The position numbers were made by a program, and so were the translations under genes. A stretch of 64,000 bases of DNA from Lacisediminihabitans changchengi (lineage in GTDB: Bacteria > Actinomycetota > Actinomycetes > Actinomycetales > Microbacteriaceae). Location: the NCBI RefSeq assembly GCF_016634425.1, contig NZ_JAEPES010000001.1, forward strand, positions 434,001 through 498,000. The letters run 5' to 3'. A model generated the notes under the pieces. The model ran no database searches and was not told the origin of the DNA. It was given only the letters and a program-made list of their open reading frames with translations. Below are positions 1 to 8,008 of this stretch, one piece after another. Positions within the stretch are counted from its first letter, which is position 1. Every line of letters begins with the position of its first letter.

Positions 1-1
1 A

Positions 2-121
2 GTGCACGCGCTGTTCCAGGAGTACGCGTCGGCAGAGGCGGATGTCGACGGCTCGCCGCTCTCGCTGCTGTTCGCCGAGCATCCTGACGTCCCCCGCGCA
101 GAGCGGGGCATCCCAGAGTAG
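2..121 (+). CDS. C-terminal end of a protein, probably DUF58 family (partial)
   Basis: An open frame enters from the window edge and ends at TAG 119-121, giving 39 residues that finish in RAERGIPE. The fragment has no recognisable motif. The DUF58 guess rests on context only: in Mycobacterium (from memory, Rv3693-Rv3695) a DUF58 gene precedes a convergent SpoIIM-like gene and a divergent RDD gene, as here. DUF58 proteins are linked to MoxR AAA ATPases and envelope functions. Another C-terminus is possible. Confidence 0.45.
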   Translation: MHALFQEYASAEADVDGSPLSLLFAEHPDVPRAERGIPE

Positions 122-143
122 GAGGAAGCGCGAAAAGCCAGCG

Positions 144-1136
144 TTACCCGGCCACCAGCTGCCGCGCCCCCGCCTCGAACTCCTCCACGTCACCGGTCTG
201 GCCGGCCCGGTGGGCACGACCGCCGAGCACCCACTGGTAGACCAGGAAGGCGGCCAGCGCGATCGTGCCGATGCCGATCTTGATCGGCCACGGCCACGGC
301 TGTTTGGTTACGAAGCCCTCGATGATGCCAGACACGAGGAGCGAGGCGATCAGTCCGATGACGACCGTGAAGAGCGAGCGGCCGGCGTCGGCGAGCGCGG
401 CGGCCCGGGTGCGGGCGCCCGGCGCAATCCAGGCCCAGAAGATCGCGATTCCGGCCGCGCCGCCGGTGAATACGGAGTACAACTCGAGCTGCCCGTGCGG
501 GGCGATGTAGAGAAAAAAGGTGTCGAGGTGGCCCTGCGAGCCGAGCAGGGCTGCCGACAGTCCGAGGTTCTGAGCGTTGTTAAACAACAGGTACGGCGCG
601 TAGACGCCGACGATGCCGAAGGCGATGCACTGTGCTGTGATCCAGGCGTTGTTGGTCCAGACCTGGCTGGCGAACGACGGTGATGGCCGGTTCGAGTAGT
701 AGTCGACGAACTCCTTGACGTAGTCGGAGCGATCGGCAGCGGTGCCGACCGCGGCGAGCACGCCAGGGGTATTCAGCGCCCAGAGCGCGTAGAGCAGCGC
801 GATGATCGTGGTGCCCGCCGCCACGGCCAGGGTGAGCCAGCGGATGCGGTACAGCGCCGCCGGCAGCTGTGCGCCGACGAAGCCGGAGAGCTGGCTGGTG
901 ACGTCGCGTCCGGCACCGGTGAAGCGCATCCGTGCCCGCGAGAGTGCGAGGGAGAGCCGGTCACCCTGCACGGTCTGGCCGAGGCTGGTCTTGATCGCCG
1001 AGAGCTCGGTCGCGCCGGACTGGTAGAGGTCGATCAGCTCATCTGCCTGTTTTCCGTCGAAACGGCGGGAGCGCCCCAGCCGGGCAAGCCGGTCCCACTC
1101 ATCGCGGTGAGCGGCGGAATAGGCGTCGAGGTCCAT
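144..1136 (-). CDS. Stage II sporulation protein M-like membrane protein (DUF95)
   Basis: This 330-residue multi-pass membrane protein has a charged N-terminal region (about 1-95) followed by several hydrophobic segments (about 99-122, 166-186, 222-238, 255-275, 286-304). The motif APHGQLEL at 212-219 matches the HGxxE signature of the SpoIIM/DUF95 family. The organism group does not sporulate, so a general envelope or division role is more likely; the function is unknown. Its start codon lies only 17 bp from that of the divergent RDD gene. In Mycobacterium the same pair is adjacent, which supports a shared role. Confidence 0.85.
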   Translation of the reverse strand: MDLDAYSAAHRDEWDRLARLGRSRRFDGKQADELIDLYQSGATELSAIKTSLGQTVQGDRLSLALSRARMRFTGAGRDVTSQLSGFVGAQLPAALYRIRWLTLAVAAGTTIIALLYALWALNTPGVLAAVGTAADRSDYVKEFVDYYSNRPSPSFASQVWTNNAWITAQCIAFGIVGVYAPYLLFNNAQNLGLSAALLGSQGHLDTFFLYIAPHGQLELYSVFTGGAAGIAIFWAWIAPGARTRAAALADAGRSLFTVVIGLIASLLVSGIIEGFVTKQPWPWPIKIGIGTIALAAFLVYQWVLGGRAHRAGQTGDVEEFEAGARQLVAG

Positions 1137-1153
1137 CTGCTTGAATACTACGC

Positions 1154-2002
1154 ATGGCCGAGCCCGGTACGACTGCGGAATGGATCGACGATTCCGAGCT
1201 GATGACCGGGGAGGCCGTCGCCCTCGACGTGCGCCCCACCGGCTTCGTGCTGCGGGGCGCGGGCGCTGCCATCGACTTCCTGGTCAGCGGGGTGACGCTG
1301 GTCCTGGTGCTTCTGGCCATCAATTCCCCGCCGATCTCGCGCCTGCTCGACAAAGGCACCGGTCCGGCGGCGACGGTGACCGCGCTGGTGTTCTGCCTCG
1401 TCGTGCTCCCGACCGTCATCGAGCTGGCGAGCCGGGGCAAGTCGCTCGGTCGGTTGGCGGTCGGCGCCCGCATCGTGCGGGATGACGGCGGCGCCATCGG
1501 TTTTCGGCACGCCTTCGTGCGCGCGCTCACGGGCGCGCTCGAACTGTTCTTCACCCTGGGCGGCCTGGCGGCCGTCGTCGCTCTGCTTGCGCCACGCTCC
1601 AAACGGCTCGGCGACCTGCTGGCCGGCACATACAGCCAGAACGAGCGCGTTCCCCGCCTGGTCGAACACTCCGCGCTGATGCCCGCCGAGTTGGCGACAT
1701 GGGCCGCGACCGCAGACGTCGGGCGGATGCCAGAGGGCCTCGCCCGCCGCGTCTCCCAGTTTCTGGGGCAGGCGCCTCGTCTCGTCCCCGCCGCCCGCCT
1801 GCGTCTCGGCATCGAGCTGAGCGCCGAGGTCTCGCGGTACGTGTCCACCGTCCCCGGTGCGAGCCCGGAGTCCTTCCTCACGGCCGTCACCGTCGTGCGC
1901 CGTGACCGCGAGGCGGCTGCCCTGCGACTCGAACGCGAGCGACTCGACCGGGTACGGCCCGTGCTCGATGCGTTGCCGCACGGGTTCCCCGAGCGCGACT
2001 GA
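1154..2002 (+). CDS. RDD family membrane protein
   Basis: This 282-residue protein has an RDD domain at about 28-165. Family marks are Arg34 in the first helix with Asp41 in AAID, the GKSLGR block at 95-100 and the RLGDLLAGT block at 151-159. Two or three hydrophobic helices lie at about 38-57, 73-92 and 125-146. The C-terminal 110 residues are charged and helical. RDD proteins are poorly understood; some act in ion or osmotic tolerance. A possible -10 (AATACT, 1144-1149) ends just 4 nt before the ATG, so a leaderless message is possible but weakly supported here. Confidence 0.85.
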   Translation: MAEPGTTAEWIDDSELMTGEAVALDVRPTGFVLRGAGAAIDFLVSGVTLVLVLLAINSPPISRLLDKGTGPAATVTALVFCLVVLPTVIELASRGKSLGRLAVGARIVRDDGGAIGFRHAFVRALTGALELFFTLGGLAAVVALLAPRSKRLGDLLAGTYSQNERVPRLVEHSALMPAELATWAATADVGRMPEGLARRVSQFLGQAPRLVPAARLRLGIELSAEVSRYVSTVPGASPESFLTAVTVVRRDREAAALRLERERLDRVRPVLDALPHGFPERD

Positions 2003-2024
2003 GGCCATTCGCTCCCGACTGAGC

Positions 2025-3236
2025 TCACTCGCTCCAGTAGGGGTCGATGAGCAGTCGGGTGCCCCACCGCTGGCGGAGGGCCGCGAGCTCGGAGGGCGCA
2101 ACGGCAGCCTCGCGGGTCTTCGATTCGAAGTGGTAGAGCCGGGCATCCGGAGTCCAGACGATGGAGCGCCCGGCCGCGCGCACCTTCAAGGAGAGGTCGA
2201 CGTCGTTGTAGTTGCCGGCGAATACCGACGAGAGTCCGCCGATGCTCCAGAACAGTTCGGCGGAGATCAGCGCGCAGGCTGCCGTCACGCCCGACACCTC
2301 GCGAGTCACACGCATGGAGCCCAGGGCATCGTCGCGGTCCATCGGCCAGCCCCAGGCGATGTGTCCGGCCCAGCTGTCGCGATACAGGTGCCCACCGTGC
2401 TGCACCGTGCCGTCTTCGAAGAGCAGCAGCGAACCGACCATCCCCACGCCGGGCTGCTGTGCCAGCCCCAGCATCGTCCCGATCCAGTCCTCGCTGATCG
2501 GGTCGGTGTCGTCGTTGAGCAACAGCAGGTACTCGCCCGACGCGAATGCGGCACCGCGGTTCACTTTCGCGGAGAAGTTGAAGCTGTCGGTCCAGCGCAC
2601 GAGCCGCACGCTCCCGGCGCCAACCGTGATCAGGTCGTCGATCACCGACTGCGGAGTCTCGTCGTCGGCGACGATCACGATCTCAAACGACCGGTACGTC
2701 GACCGCTCGACGATCGCCCGCACCGCGTCGACCACCAGCACCCGCTCCGTTCCTCGGATGACCGCGCTGCTTCCCCGGGTCGGGATGATGATCGAGACCA
2801 GCGGCTCCCCCTGCACCGGGTAGCGAACTCGACGAGAACCGTCGCCCCGGCGGGTCACCTCCGCCTCCGGCCAGTGCGACTGGACCTCGTCGCCGCGCGG
2901 CACGGCCACGCGATGAGGAGCGCTGCTCAGCACCCGTGGCACGTGCACGACGTCGGTCAGCAGCGACGGGTCGGTGCCGAATACCGTGCGCGAATACACG
3001 CGCAGCGGCCCCAGGTAGTCCTGCTCCCTCAGCCGCAGGGGCGAGAACACCGGGCGGCGCAGCACCGCACCGCCCTCGCGGCTATCGCCGTAGAGGAGCT
3101 GGCTCGGAAATCGCGCGAGAACGGCCGCAACCTCGTCGAGCGCTCCCGGTTCGAGATGCGCGCCATCGGCGAGCTCGACGATGTAGTCGTCGCCGAGAGC
3201 GCGGCCGGCGTCGATCTCGTGGAAGCCGATGGTCAC
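2025..3236 (-). CDS. Family 2 glycosyltransferase
   Basis: This GT-A fold glycosyltransferase has 403 residues from a GTG start at 3236. The catalytic domain carries SIIIPTRGSS near 150, LLLLNDDTDP as the DXD-type metal/nucleotide-sugar site, and a C-terminal NYNDVDLSL block that resembles the acceptor region of rhamnosyl/galactosyl GT2 enzymes. An N-terminal part of about 130 residues lacks GT motifs. The GTG start overlaps the TGA of the upstream 94-codon gene (GTGA at 3233-3236), so the two are translationally coupled. An upstream start at 3308 is possible but would overlap that gene far more. The donor is unknown. Confidence 0.8.
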   Translation of the reverse strand: MTIGFHEIDAGRALGDDYIVELADGAHLEPGALDEVAAVLARFPSQLLYGDSREGGAVLRRPVFSPLRLREQDYLGPLRVYSRTVFGTDPSLLTDVVHVPRVLSSAPHRVAVPRGDEVQSHWPEAEVTRRGDGSRRVRYPVQGEPLVSIIIPTRGSSAVIRGTERVLVVDAVRAIVERSTYRSFEIVIVADDETPQSVIDDLITVGAGSVRLVRWTDSFNFSAKVNRGAAFASGEYLLLLNDDTDPISEDWIGTMLGLAQQPGVGMVGSLLLFEDGTVQHGGHLYRDSWAGHIAWGWPMDRDDALGSMRVTREVSGVTAACALISAELFWSIGGLSSVFAGNYNDVDLSLKVRAAGRSIVWTPDARLYHFESKTREAAVAPSELAALRQRWGTRLLIDPYWSE

Positions 3237-3517
3237 CGCGTGCGCGCCCGGGAGATGAATCGCTGGGCCACCCTCAGCGGTGCCGTAGCCGCGCGACCGA
3301 CGCGCCACGCGAGCGAGGACTGCATCGCGATCAGTCGCTGCTCGGTGCGAAGGCGCTCTGAGGGCGTGAGGGAGTTCTCCGCGGACACCTGGGACAGCTG
3401 GGCTTCGAGCCCGAACACCCGGTCGACCAACGCGAGCTGACGCTCACGCGCCGCGAGTTCGTCCGCGGGGAGAGTGCTCTCCTCGCCCTCCCAGGCTGCC
3501 TTCTTCGCGTCGCTCAC
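3233..3517 (-). CDS. Small coiled-coil protein with a glycosyltransferase-tail motif
   Basis: A 94-residue reading frame starts at GTG 3517-3515. AGGAG lies about 11 nt upstream, and the frame ends with a GTGA overlap into the following GT2 gene. Residues about 18-66 are charged and heptad-like. They are followed by SLAWRVGR and TAPLRVAQR, a pattern seen at the C-termini of many surface-polysaccharide glycosyl- and methyltransferases; the GT4 at 61505-62854 ends similarly with SFSWRITAPVRAV. It may dock the GT2 to the membrane or to a partner. Alternatively, it is the N-terminal part of a single GT split by a frameshift, although the clean coupled junction argues against this. Confidence 0.6.
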   Translation of the reverse strand: MSDAKKAAWEGEESTLPADELAARERQLALVDRVFGLEAQLSQVSAENSLTPSERLRTEQRLIAMQSSLAWRVGRAATAPLRVAQRFISRARTR

Positions 3518-3585
3518 AGTGGTTGGATCTCCTCGCAGGTTGACGCCCCCACTGTAGCGGCGAGCCCGCCGATCGGCCTGTGCTC

Positions 3586-3591
3586 GATAAT
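3586..3591 (+). promoter_or_regulatory. -10 box of a leaderless promoter
   Basis: GATAAT (5 of 6 matches to TATAAT) ends 5 nt before the GTG start at 3597. Transcription would then begin at or next to the start codon. No Shine-Dalgarno sequence precedes that codon, which fits. Confidence 0.5.
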
Positions 3592-3596
3592 GGCGT

Positions 3597-4535
3597 GTGA
3601 CCGAATCGCCCATGGACCGCCCGTCGACCGTGATCGCGGTCGTGCCCACCTTCGTACCGGATGTCGGCGTACTCGAGCGCCTGCGCTCGCTCGCGCAACA
3701 GGTCGACTCGATAATCGTGGTCGACGACGGGAGCCCGGAGCGGGCATCCGTCGTGCTCGACAGTATCGATGCGGCGGGCTTTGAGCTGATCCGCACGGGA
3801 CGCAACTCCGGCATCGCTTCGGCGCTCAACACCGGCACCCGGTTGGCGCTCGAGCGGGGAGCGCACTTCGTGCTCACCCTCGATCAAGACTCGCTGCTCC
3901 CGCCCGACTACGTCGCCGACTGCCTCCACGCCTTCTCCCTGGCTGCGCCCGAGACCAAGGTCGGCGTCGTCTGCGCGGATCGGATCAACGGCGCGCCCTC
4001 CATCCCAGGTTCGTACACGCCCGAGGGTCTCGGCGTCGTGCGGGAAGCGATTCAGTCGGGCTTCGTGATCCGGCGGGAGGTGCTCGAGCAGTGCGGTCTC
4101 TTCGATGCCCGCCTGTTCATCGACGACGTTGACACCGAATTCTGCCTGCGGATCGCCCGCCACGGTTGGCTGACCGTCGTCGGCCCCGGCACGGACATCA
4201 CCCACTCGCTCGGTGAGCAGGCGCTGCTCCGGCCGTTCGGGCTGCAGAGATACATCAACGGCGAACCGGCCCGCTATCAATACCACCGCCCATTCCGCCG
4301 CTACTACATCACGCGCAACAACATCGATCTCTATCTGCGCTATCTGCGGTCATCACCACGGTGGGTGCTCTCATCGGTGCGACGTGAGCTCTCGCCGACG
4401 TTCACCACGATCGTCTCAGGGCCTCATCGGCTCCGACACCTGCTCGCTGCGAGCGTTGGCCTCGTCCATGGCCTAGCGCGACACCGCGGCCCGCTGTCCC
4501 CCGCGCTCGCGAAGGTACTCACTCCGGGGCGCTAG
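3597..4535 (+). CDS. Family 2 glycosyltransferase, rhamnosyltransferase-like
   Basis: This 312-residue GT2 resembles WbbL/RfbF-type rhamnosyltransferases. It has AVVPTFVP near 14-21, VVDDGSP at 41-47, LDQDS at 95-99 as the DXD site, and the acceptor-side block IDDVDTEF at 175-182. The GTG at 3597 is favoured because a -10 box sits directly upstream. An ATG five codons later is possible. It is convergent with the aminotransferase gene, and the two stop codons share the tetramer CTAG at 4532-4535. A role in adding rhamnose or a related deoxysugar to a cell-wall glycan is inferred from family resemblance. Confidence 0.8.
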   Translation: MTESPMDRPSTVIAVVPTFVPDVGVLERLRSLAQQVDSIIVVDDGSPERASVVLDSIDAAGFELIRTGRNSGIASALNTGTRLALERGAHFVLTLDQDSLLPPDYVADCLHAFSLAAPETKVGVVCADRINGAPSIPGSYTPEGLGVVREAIQSGFVIRREVLEQCGLFDARLFIDDVDTEFCLRIARHGWLTVVGPGTDITHSLGEQALLRPFGLQRYINGEPARYQYHRPFRRYYITRNNIDLYLRYLRSSPRWVLSSVRRELSPTFTTIVSGPHRLRHLLAASVGLVHGLARHRGPLSPALAKVLTPGR

Positions 4536-5683
4536 AGCCCGACCCGGTAGTCGAGCACCGCGGCGATCACGCGTCCGACCTCGTCGTCGCCCATTCCCGC
4601 CCACAGCGGCAGACGTACCAGGCGGCGAGAGAAGTCAGCGCTGCGCTCGAGTTCGCGCAGCGTGCGCCCATAGCGCTGGCCAGCGGGGCTCGTGTCGAGG
4701 GGAACGTAGTGGAACGCTGCCTGCACTCCCTGCGAACGCAGGTGGGCGATGAATGCGGTCTGGTCGCCCCAGGTCGGCATGATGACGAAGAACAGGTGGG
4801 AGGCGTGGATGCCGCCAGGTGGGTCCATGAGCTGCACGCCGCTTTCCGCGGCCCACTCGGCTAGCTCTGTCGAATAGCGGTTCCACACCGCTGTGCGCAG
4901 CAACTGGATCTCCCCGAAGTCCGCAAGCTGCGAATCCAGCACCGCCGCGTTCAGCTCGCTGGGGAGGTAACTCGACCCCCAGTCCATCCAGCTGTACTTG
5001 TCGACCTGGCCGCGCAGGAACTGCGAGCGGTTGGTGCCCTTCTCCCGCATGATCTCCGCGCGTGCCACCATCGACGGGTCGTTGATCAAGAGCGCTCCGC
5101 CTTCGCCGCAGTGCACGTTTTTCGTGTCGTGGAAACTTTGCGCGGCCAGCACTCCCGCGGTACCGAGGCCCTGCACCCCGAGCCCGTGAGCGTTGTCTTC
5201 GATGATCGGAAGACCGTGCTCGACGGCGATCGACTGGATGGAAGCGACATCCACCGGGACACCGCCGTAATGCATGATCGAGATCGCCGCGGTCAGCGGT
5301 CCGACAGCCTCGGCAACGTCAGCCGGGTCGATGTTGCCCGTCGCCGGATCGATGTCGACAAAAACGCAGGTCGCCCCGGTGCGGGCGACGGCATCCGCAG
5401 CCGAGGGAAAGGTGAAGCTCGGCATGACCACCTCGTCACCCGGCCCGATGTCGAGAAGCGAGCTCGCCATCTCGAGCGCGTGAGTGGCGGATGTCGTGAG
5501 CAGCACATTCTCGGACCCGGTCAGTCGAGAGAGGCGAGCGGTGGCACTCCGTGTGAAGTCCCCGTCGCCGTGGACGTGACCCGAGCCAAGCACGGTCTCC
5601 AGGTTCGTCAGCTCAGCGGAGGAGCGATACGGACGCGAGAACGGGATGACATCGACCGCCGAGGCGACAGATTTGCGCGCCAT
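4532..5683 (-). CDS. wecE: dTDP-4-amino-4,6-dideoxygalactose transaminase (WecE/RffA type)
   Basis: This is a 383-residue PLP-dependent DegT/DnrJ/EryC1 aminotransferase. EDNAHG (162-167) and SFHDTKN with Lys188 form the cofactor site. REKGTNRSQF and QVDKYSWMDWGSSYLPSE are nearly the same as the corresponding blocks of E. coli WecE as I recall them. It should convert dTDP-4-keto-6-deoxyglucose to dTDP-Fuc4N. The ATG at 5683 is chosen because GAAGGAC lies 9 nt upstream; a GTG at 5707 would add eight unlikely residues. The dTDP-glucose synthase and dehydratase it needs are not in the window. Confidence 0.85.
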   Translation of the reverse strand: MARKSVASAVDVIPFSRPYRSSAELTNLETVLGSGHVHGDGDFTRSATARLSRLTGSENVLLTTSATHALEMASSLLDIGPGDEVVMPSFTFPSAADAVARTGATCVFVDIDPATGNIDPADVAEAVGPLTAAISIMHYGGVPVDVASIQSIAVEHGLPIIEDNAHGLGVQGLGTAGVLAAQSFHDTKNVHCGEGGALLINDPSMVARAEIMREKGTNRSQFLRGQVDKYSWMDWGSSYLPSELNAAVLDSQLADFGEIQLLRTAVWNRYSTELAEWAAESGVQLMDPPGGIHASHLFFVIMPTWGDQTAFIAHLRSQGVQAAFHYVPLDTSPAGQRYGRTLRELERSADFSRRLVRLPLWAGMGDDEVGRVIAAVLDYRVGL

Positions 5684-5786
5684 GTTCCACCCGTCCTTCT
5701 GGCCCACCGGGCTTCTGGCTCATCTTATGCAGCACGGATGACGCAGCCCCTATCAGAAACGCCCAAAAAGCGCCCCAATTCTGGGT

Positions 5787-5809
5787 CACGATTCGCTATG
5801 AGAATCGTG
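5787..5809 (-). terminator. Hairpin downstream of manB
   Basis: There is a perfect 8-bp inverted repeat, CACGATTC / GAATCGTG, with a 7-nt loop. It begins 10 nt after the manB stop codon on the minus strand. No clear T-run follows, so it may be a weak or L-shaped terminator, or only an mRNA 3' end stabiliser. Confidence 0.5.
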
Positions 5810-5818
5810 GCGCGCAGA

Positions 5819-7234
5819 TCAGCCCTGGATGAGAGCCAGCACCTGATCGCGGATGCGTTCCATTGCCTCGGGGGTGCCGGCCTCCACGTTGAGTCGCAGC
5901 AGCGGCTCGGTGTTGCTCGGACGCACGTTGAACCACCAGAATGGCTTGTCCCCCGAGACATTGCCCGTCACCGTGAGGCCGTCGAGCTCGTCGAACGAAC
6001 CGACACCGGTGAATGCCTCGACGATGCGGTTGTAGGCGGCCGGGACATCCTCCACCACCGAATTGATCTCGCCGCTGAGCGCGTACGGCGTGTATTTCGC
6101 CGAGATCGTTGACAGCGGGCCCGGCTGCGAGCCGAATTCCGCGAGGAAGTGCATGGCGGCGAGCATGCCGTTGTCTGCCCCCCAGAAATCGCGGAAGTAG
6201 TAGTGCGCCGAGTGCTCGCCGCCGAAGATGGCGCCGGTCTGGGCCATCTGATCCTTGATCAGGGAGTGCCCGACACGGGTGCGCACCGGAATAGCGCCCG
6301 CTGCCTCGATCGTCTCCGGCACGATGCGCGAGGTGATGAGGTTATGAATGACATAGATGTCACCCTCCGGCTGCGAAGCACGCACCCGGGTGATCTCGCG
6401 CAACGCCACCACCGCGGCCACCGCCGAGGGAGTCACGGCGTCGCCGCGCTCGTCGACGACGAAGCACCGGTCTGCGTCGCCGTCGAAGGCGAGACCGATA
6501 TTTGCGCCGTACTCGACCACGGCCTTCTGCAGGTCGACGATGTTCTTCGGGTCGAGCGGGTTGGCCTCGTGGTTCGGGAACGTGCCGTCGAGCTCGAAAT
6601 ACATCGGGATGATCTCAATCGGCAGCGCGGGCAGGCCGGCAGCGGTGCCGAGCACGGCGGGAACCGTGAGTCCGCCCATGCCGTTACCGGCATCGACGAC
6701 CACCTTGATCGGGCGGATGCCGCTGAGGTCGACGAGCGAGCGCAGGTACGCCGCGTAGTCGGCGAGCACGTCGACGTCGCGGGAGGAGCCGGGCGTCTCG
6801 ACGGGCGTGACACCGGTGGACAGGTACTCCTGCGCCCGGTCGCGGATCGACTTGAGGCCCGTGTCGAAGCTGATGCCCTGCGCGCCGGCCCGGCTGAACT
6901 TGATGCCGTTGTAGGTCGCCGGGTTGTGACTGGCCGTGAACATCGCGGCGGGAGCGTCGAAGTGGCCGGAGGCGAAGTAAGTCTCATCGGTGGAGCAGAG
7001 GCCGATGGAGACGACGTTGCCGCCACGGGCCTGGGCGCCGGCGGCGAATGCGGCGGCGAATTCCGGGGACGAGTCGCGCATGTCGTGGCCGACCACGACA
7101 TCCGTTCCCGCTCCCACTTCGTCGACGAAAGCCGCTCCGAGGGCCGTCACGACCTCGGTCGTCAGCTGAGAGCCGACGAGTCCGCGAACGTCGTAGGCCT
7201 TGATGAACGGGGAGAGGTCGATCGGTGAATCCAT
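5819..7234 (-). CDS. manB: Phosphomannomutase/phosphoglucomutase
   Basis: This 471-residue alpha-D-phosphohexomutase interconverts mannose-6-P and mannose-1-P. All four family signatures are present: the phosphoserine loop TASHNPATYNG (Ser102), the metal loop DGDADR (251-256), the sugar-binding GGEHSAHYYF (338-347) and the phosphate loop RPSNTEP (438-444). The second of two close ATGs (7234) is preferred because TAAGTT at 7247-7242 ends 7 nt before it, as for other leaderless genes here. With manA at 14210 it forms the mannose-activation route. Its position beside the DUF3499 gene is typical of Actinobacteria. Confidence 0.92.
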   Translation of the reverse strand: MDSPIDLSPFIKAYDVRGLVGSQLTTEVVTALGAAFVDEVGAGTDVVVGHDMRDSSPEFAAAFAAGAQARGGNVVSIGLCSTDETYFASGHFDAPAAMFTASHNPATYNGIKFSRAGAQGISFDTGLKSIRDRAQEYLSTGVTPVETPGSSRDVDVLADYAAYLRSLVDLSGIRPIKVVVDAGNGMGGLTVPAVLGTAAGLPALPIEIIPMYFELDGTFPNHEANPLDPKNIVDLQKAVVEYGANIGLAFDGDADRCFVVDERGDAVTPSAVAAVVALREITRVRASQPEGDIYVIHNLITSRIVPETIEAAGAIPVRTRVGHSLIKDQMAQTGAIFGGEHSAHYYFRDFWGADNGMLAAMHFLAEFGSQPGPLSTISAKYTPYALSGEINSVVEDVPAAYNRIVEAFTGVGSFDELDGLTVTGNVSGDKPFWWFNVRPSNTEPLLRLNVEAGTPEAMERIRDQVLALIQG

Positions 7235-7283
7235 GCCCATCAACTTACCCGGCAGAGGCGGTGTCGGCTGGCCGGTCGGACTG

Positions 7284-7490
7284 CTAACTGGCGAGCGACA
7301 CGTGGCGCACGACCTGCCAGCCCAGGGGAACGGAGAGCCGTTCCGCGTGCTTGGTGCAGAGGTCGTAGCTGTGCGGTTCGGCCACCAGGCTGAGCGGCCC
7401 GAGCACGGCCATGGAGTCGGCGTAGTCGTAGGTGAGCGTGGCGATCGCGGGGTGCGAACACGCGACCTTGCTGCACAGCCTGACATTCAT
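7284..7490 (-). CDS. DUF3499 family protein
   Basis: This 68-residue actinobacterial protein of unknown function has Cys6, Cys11 and Cys45 with His13 and His47, suggesting a small metal-binding fold. The core ATLTYDYADSMAVLGPL and the PHSYDLC motif are typical of DUF3499. The ATG at 7490 lies 8 nt downstream of TAGGCT (7504-7499), consistent with leaderless expression; a GTG at 7484 is the alternative. The neighbours manB and the zincin-like gene are conserved partners across Actinobacteria. Confidence 0.85.
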   Translation of the reverse strand: MNVRLCSKVACSHPAIATLTYDYADSMAVLGPLSLVAEPHSYDLCTKHAERLSVPLGWQVVRHVSLAS

Positions 7491-7498
7491 TTGATTCG

Positions 7499-7545
7499 AG
7501 CCTAAGCCACGCGGCCGTCTGAGCCGCGGAGGTCGCCGGTAGAAT
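7499..7545. promoter_or_regulatory. Divergent leaderless promoters with a central palindrome
   Basis: The 61-bp gap between the DUF3499 and zincin-like genes holds two -10 boxes. TAGGCT (7504-7499, minus) ends 8 nt before ATG 7490, and TAGAAT (7540-7545, plus) ends 6 nt before ATG 7552. Between them lies the inverted repeat CGCGGC / GCCGCG (7510-7528, 7-nt spacer), a possible shared regulator site. Confidence 0.5.
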
Positions 7546-7551
7546 CTCAGG

Positions 7552-7983
7552 ATGCCCCGCGACAGCGCACGATCGTCTCGCACCGGCGACCGCGACCGCC
7601 ACGGCCGCGGGCTGCGCTCCCCCGTCACGGGTCCGGATCTGCCGCCGCTGCACAGTCGTGCGGAGCTGTTCGACCTGATCGTCGGCTCGACGGCGGAATA
7701 CCTCAAAGACATCTGGCCAGACGAACTAGCGACCGCGACGTTCGAGGTCGCGGCCCTCCCCGCCCAGATCGGCGCGGGGGACGGCATCGACCGGTGGCAG
7801 GTCGACCCTGTCGCGCGTCGCGTGACGCTCTACCGTCTGCCGATCGAACGGCTGGCGCGCAGCCAGCGCGGCGATGAGACGCAGCGACGGATGATGATCG
7901 AGAGCTGCGTTTTTCGCGCGGTGGCCGAGCTGCTTGGCAAAGACCCGTGGGATCTGGCGCCGGAGCGCTTCCGCCACCTCTAG
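7552..7983 (+). CDS. Zincin-like metallopeptidase family protein (DUF1025-like, actinobacterial form)
   Basis: This 143-residue protein has a disordered basic N-terminus (1-30), then the conserved core FDLIVGSTAEYL and the VTLYRLPIERLAR block. Bacterial zincin family members usually carry an HExxH zinc site. Here the equivalent helix reads MMIESCVFRAVAELLG, with no HExxH, so peptidase activity is doubtful. The assignment rests on gene order (DUF3499, manB, whiB2) as well as on the sequence. The start follows a -10 box by 6 nt, indicating a leaderless message. Confidence 0.7.
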   Translation: MPRDSARSSRTGDRDRHGRGLRSPVTGPDLPPLHSRAELFDLIVGSTAEYLKDIWPDELATATFEVAALPAQIGAGDGIDRWQVDPVARRVTLYRLPIERLARSQRGDETQRRMMIESCVFRAVAELLGKDPWDLAPERFRHL

Positions 7984-8008
7984 CGGGTGCAGCCCAGGCC
8001 GGCTCAGC

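Noticed and set aside
1857..3440. A 527-codon plus-strand frame over the RDD end and the GT2 gene
   Set aside because: It lies opposite a GT2 with conserved motifs and has shadow-type composition.
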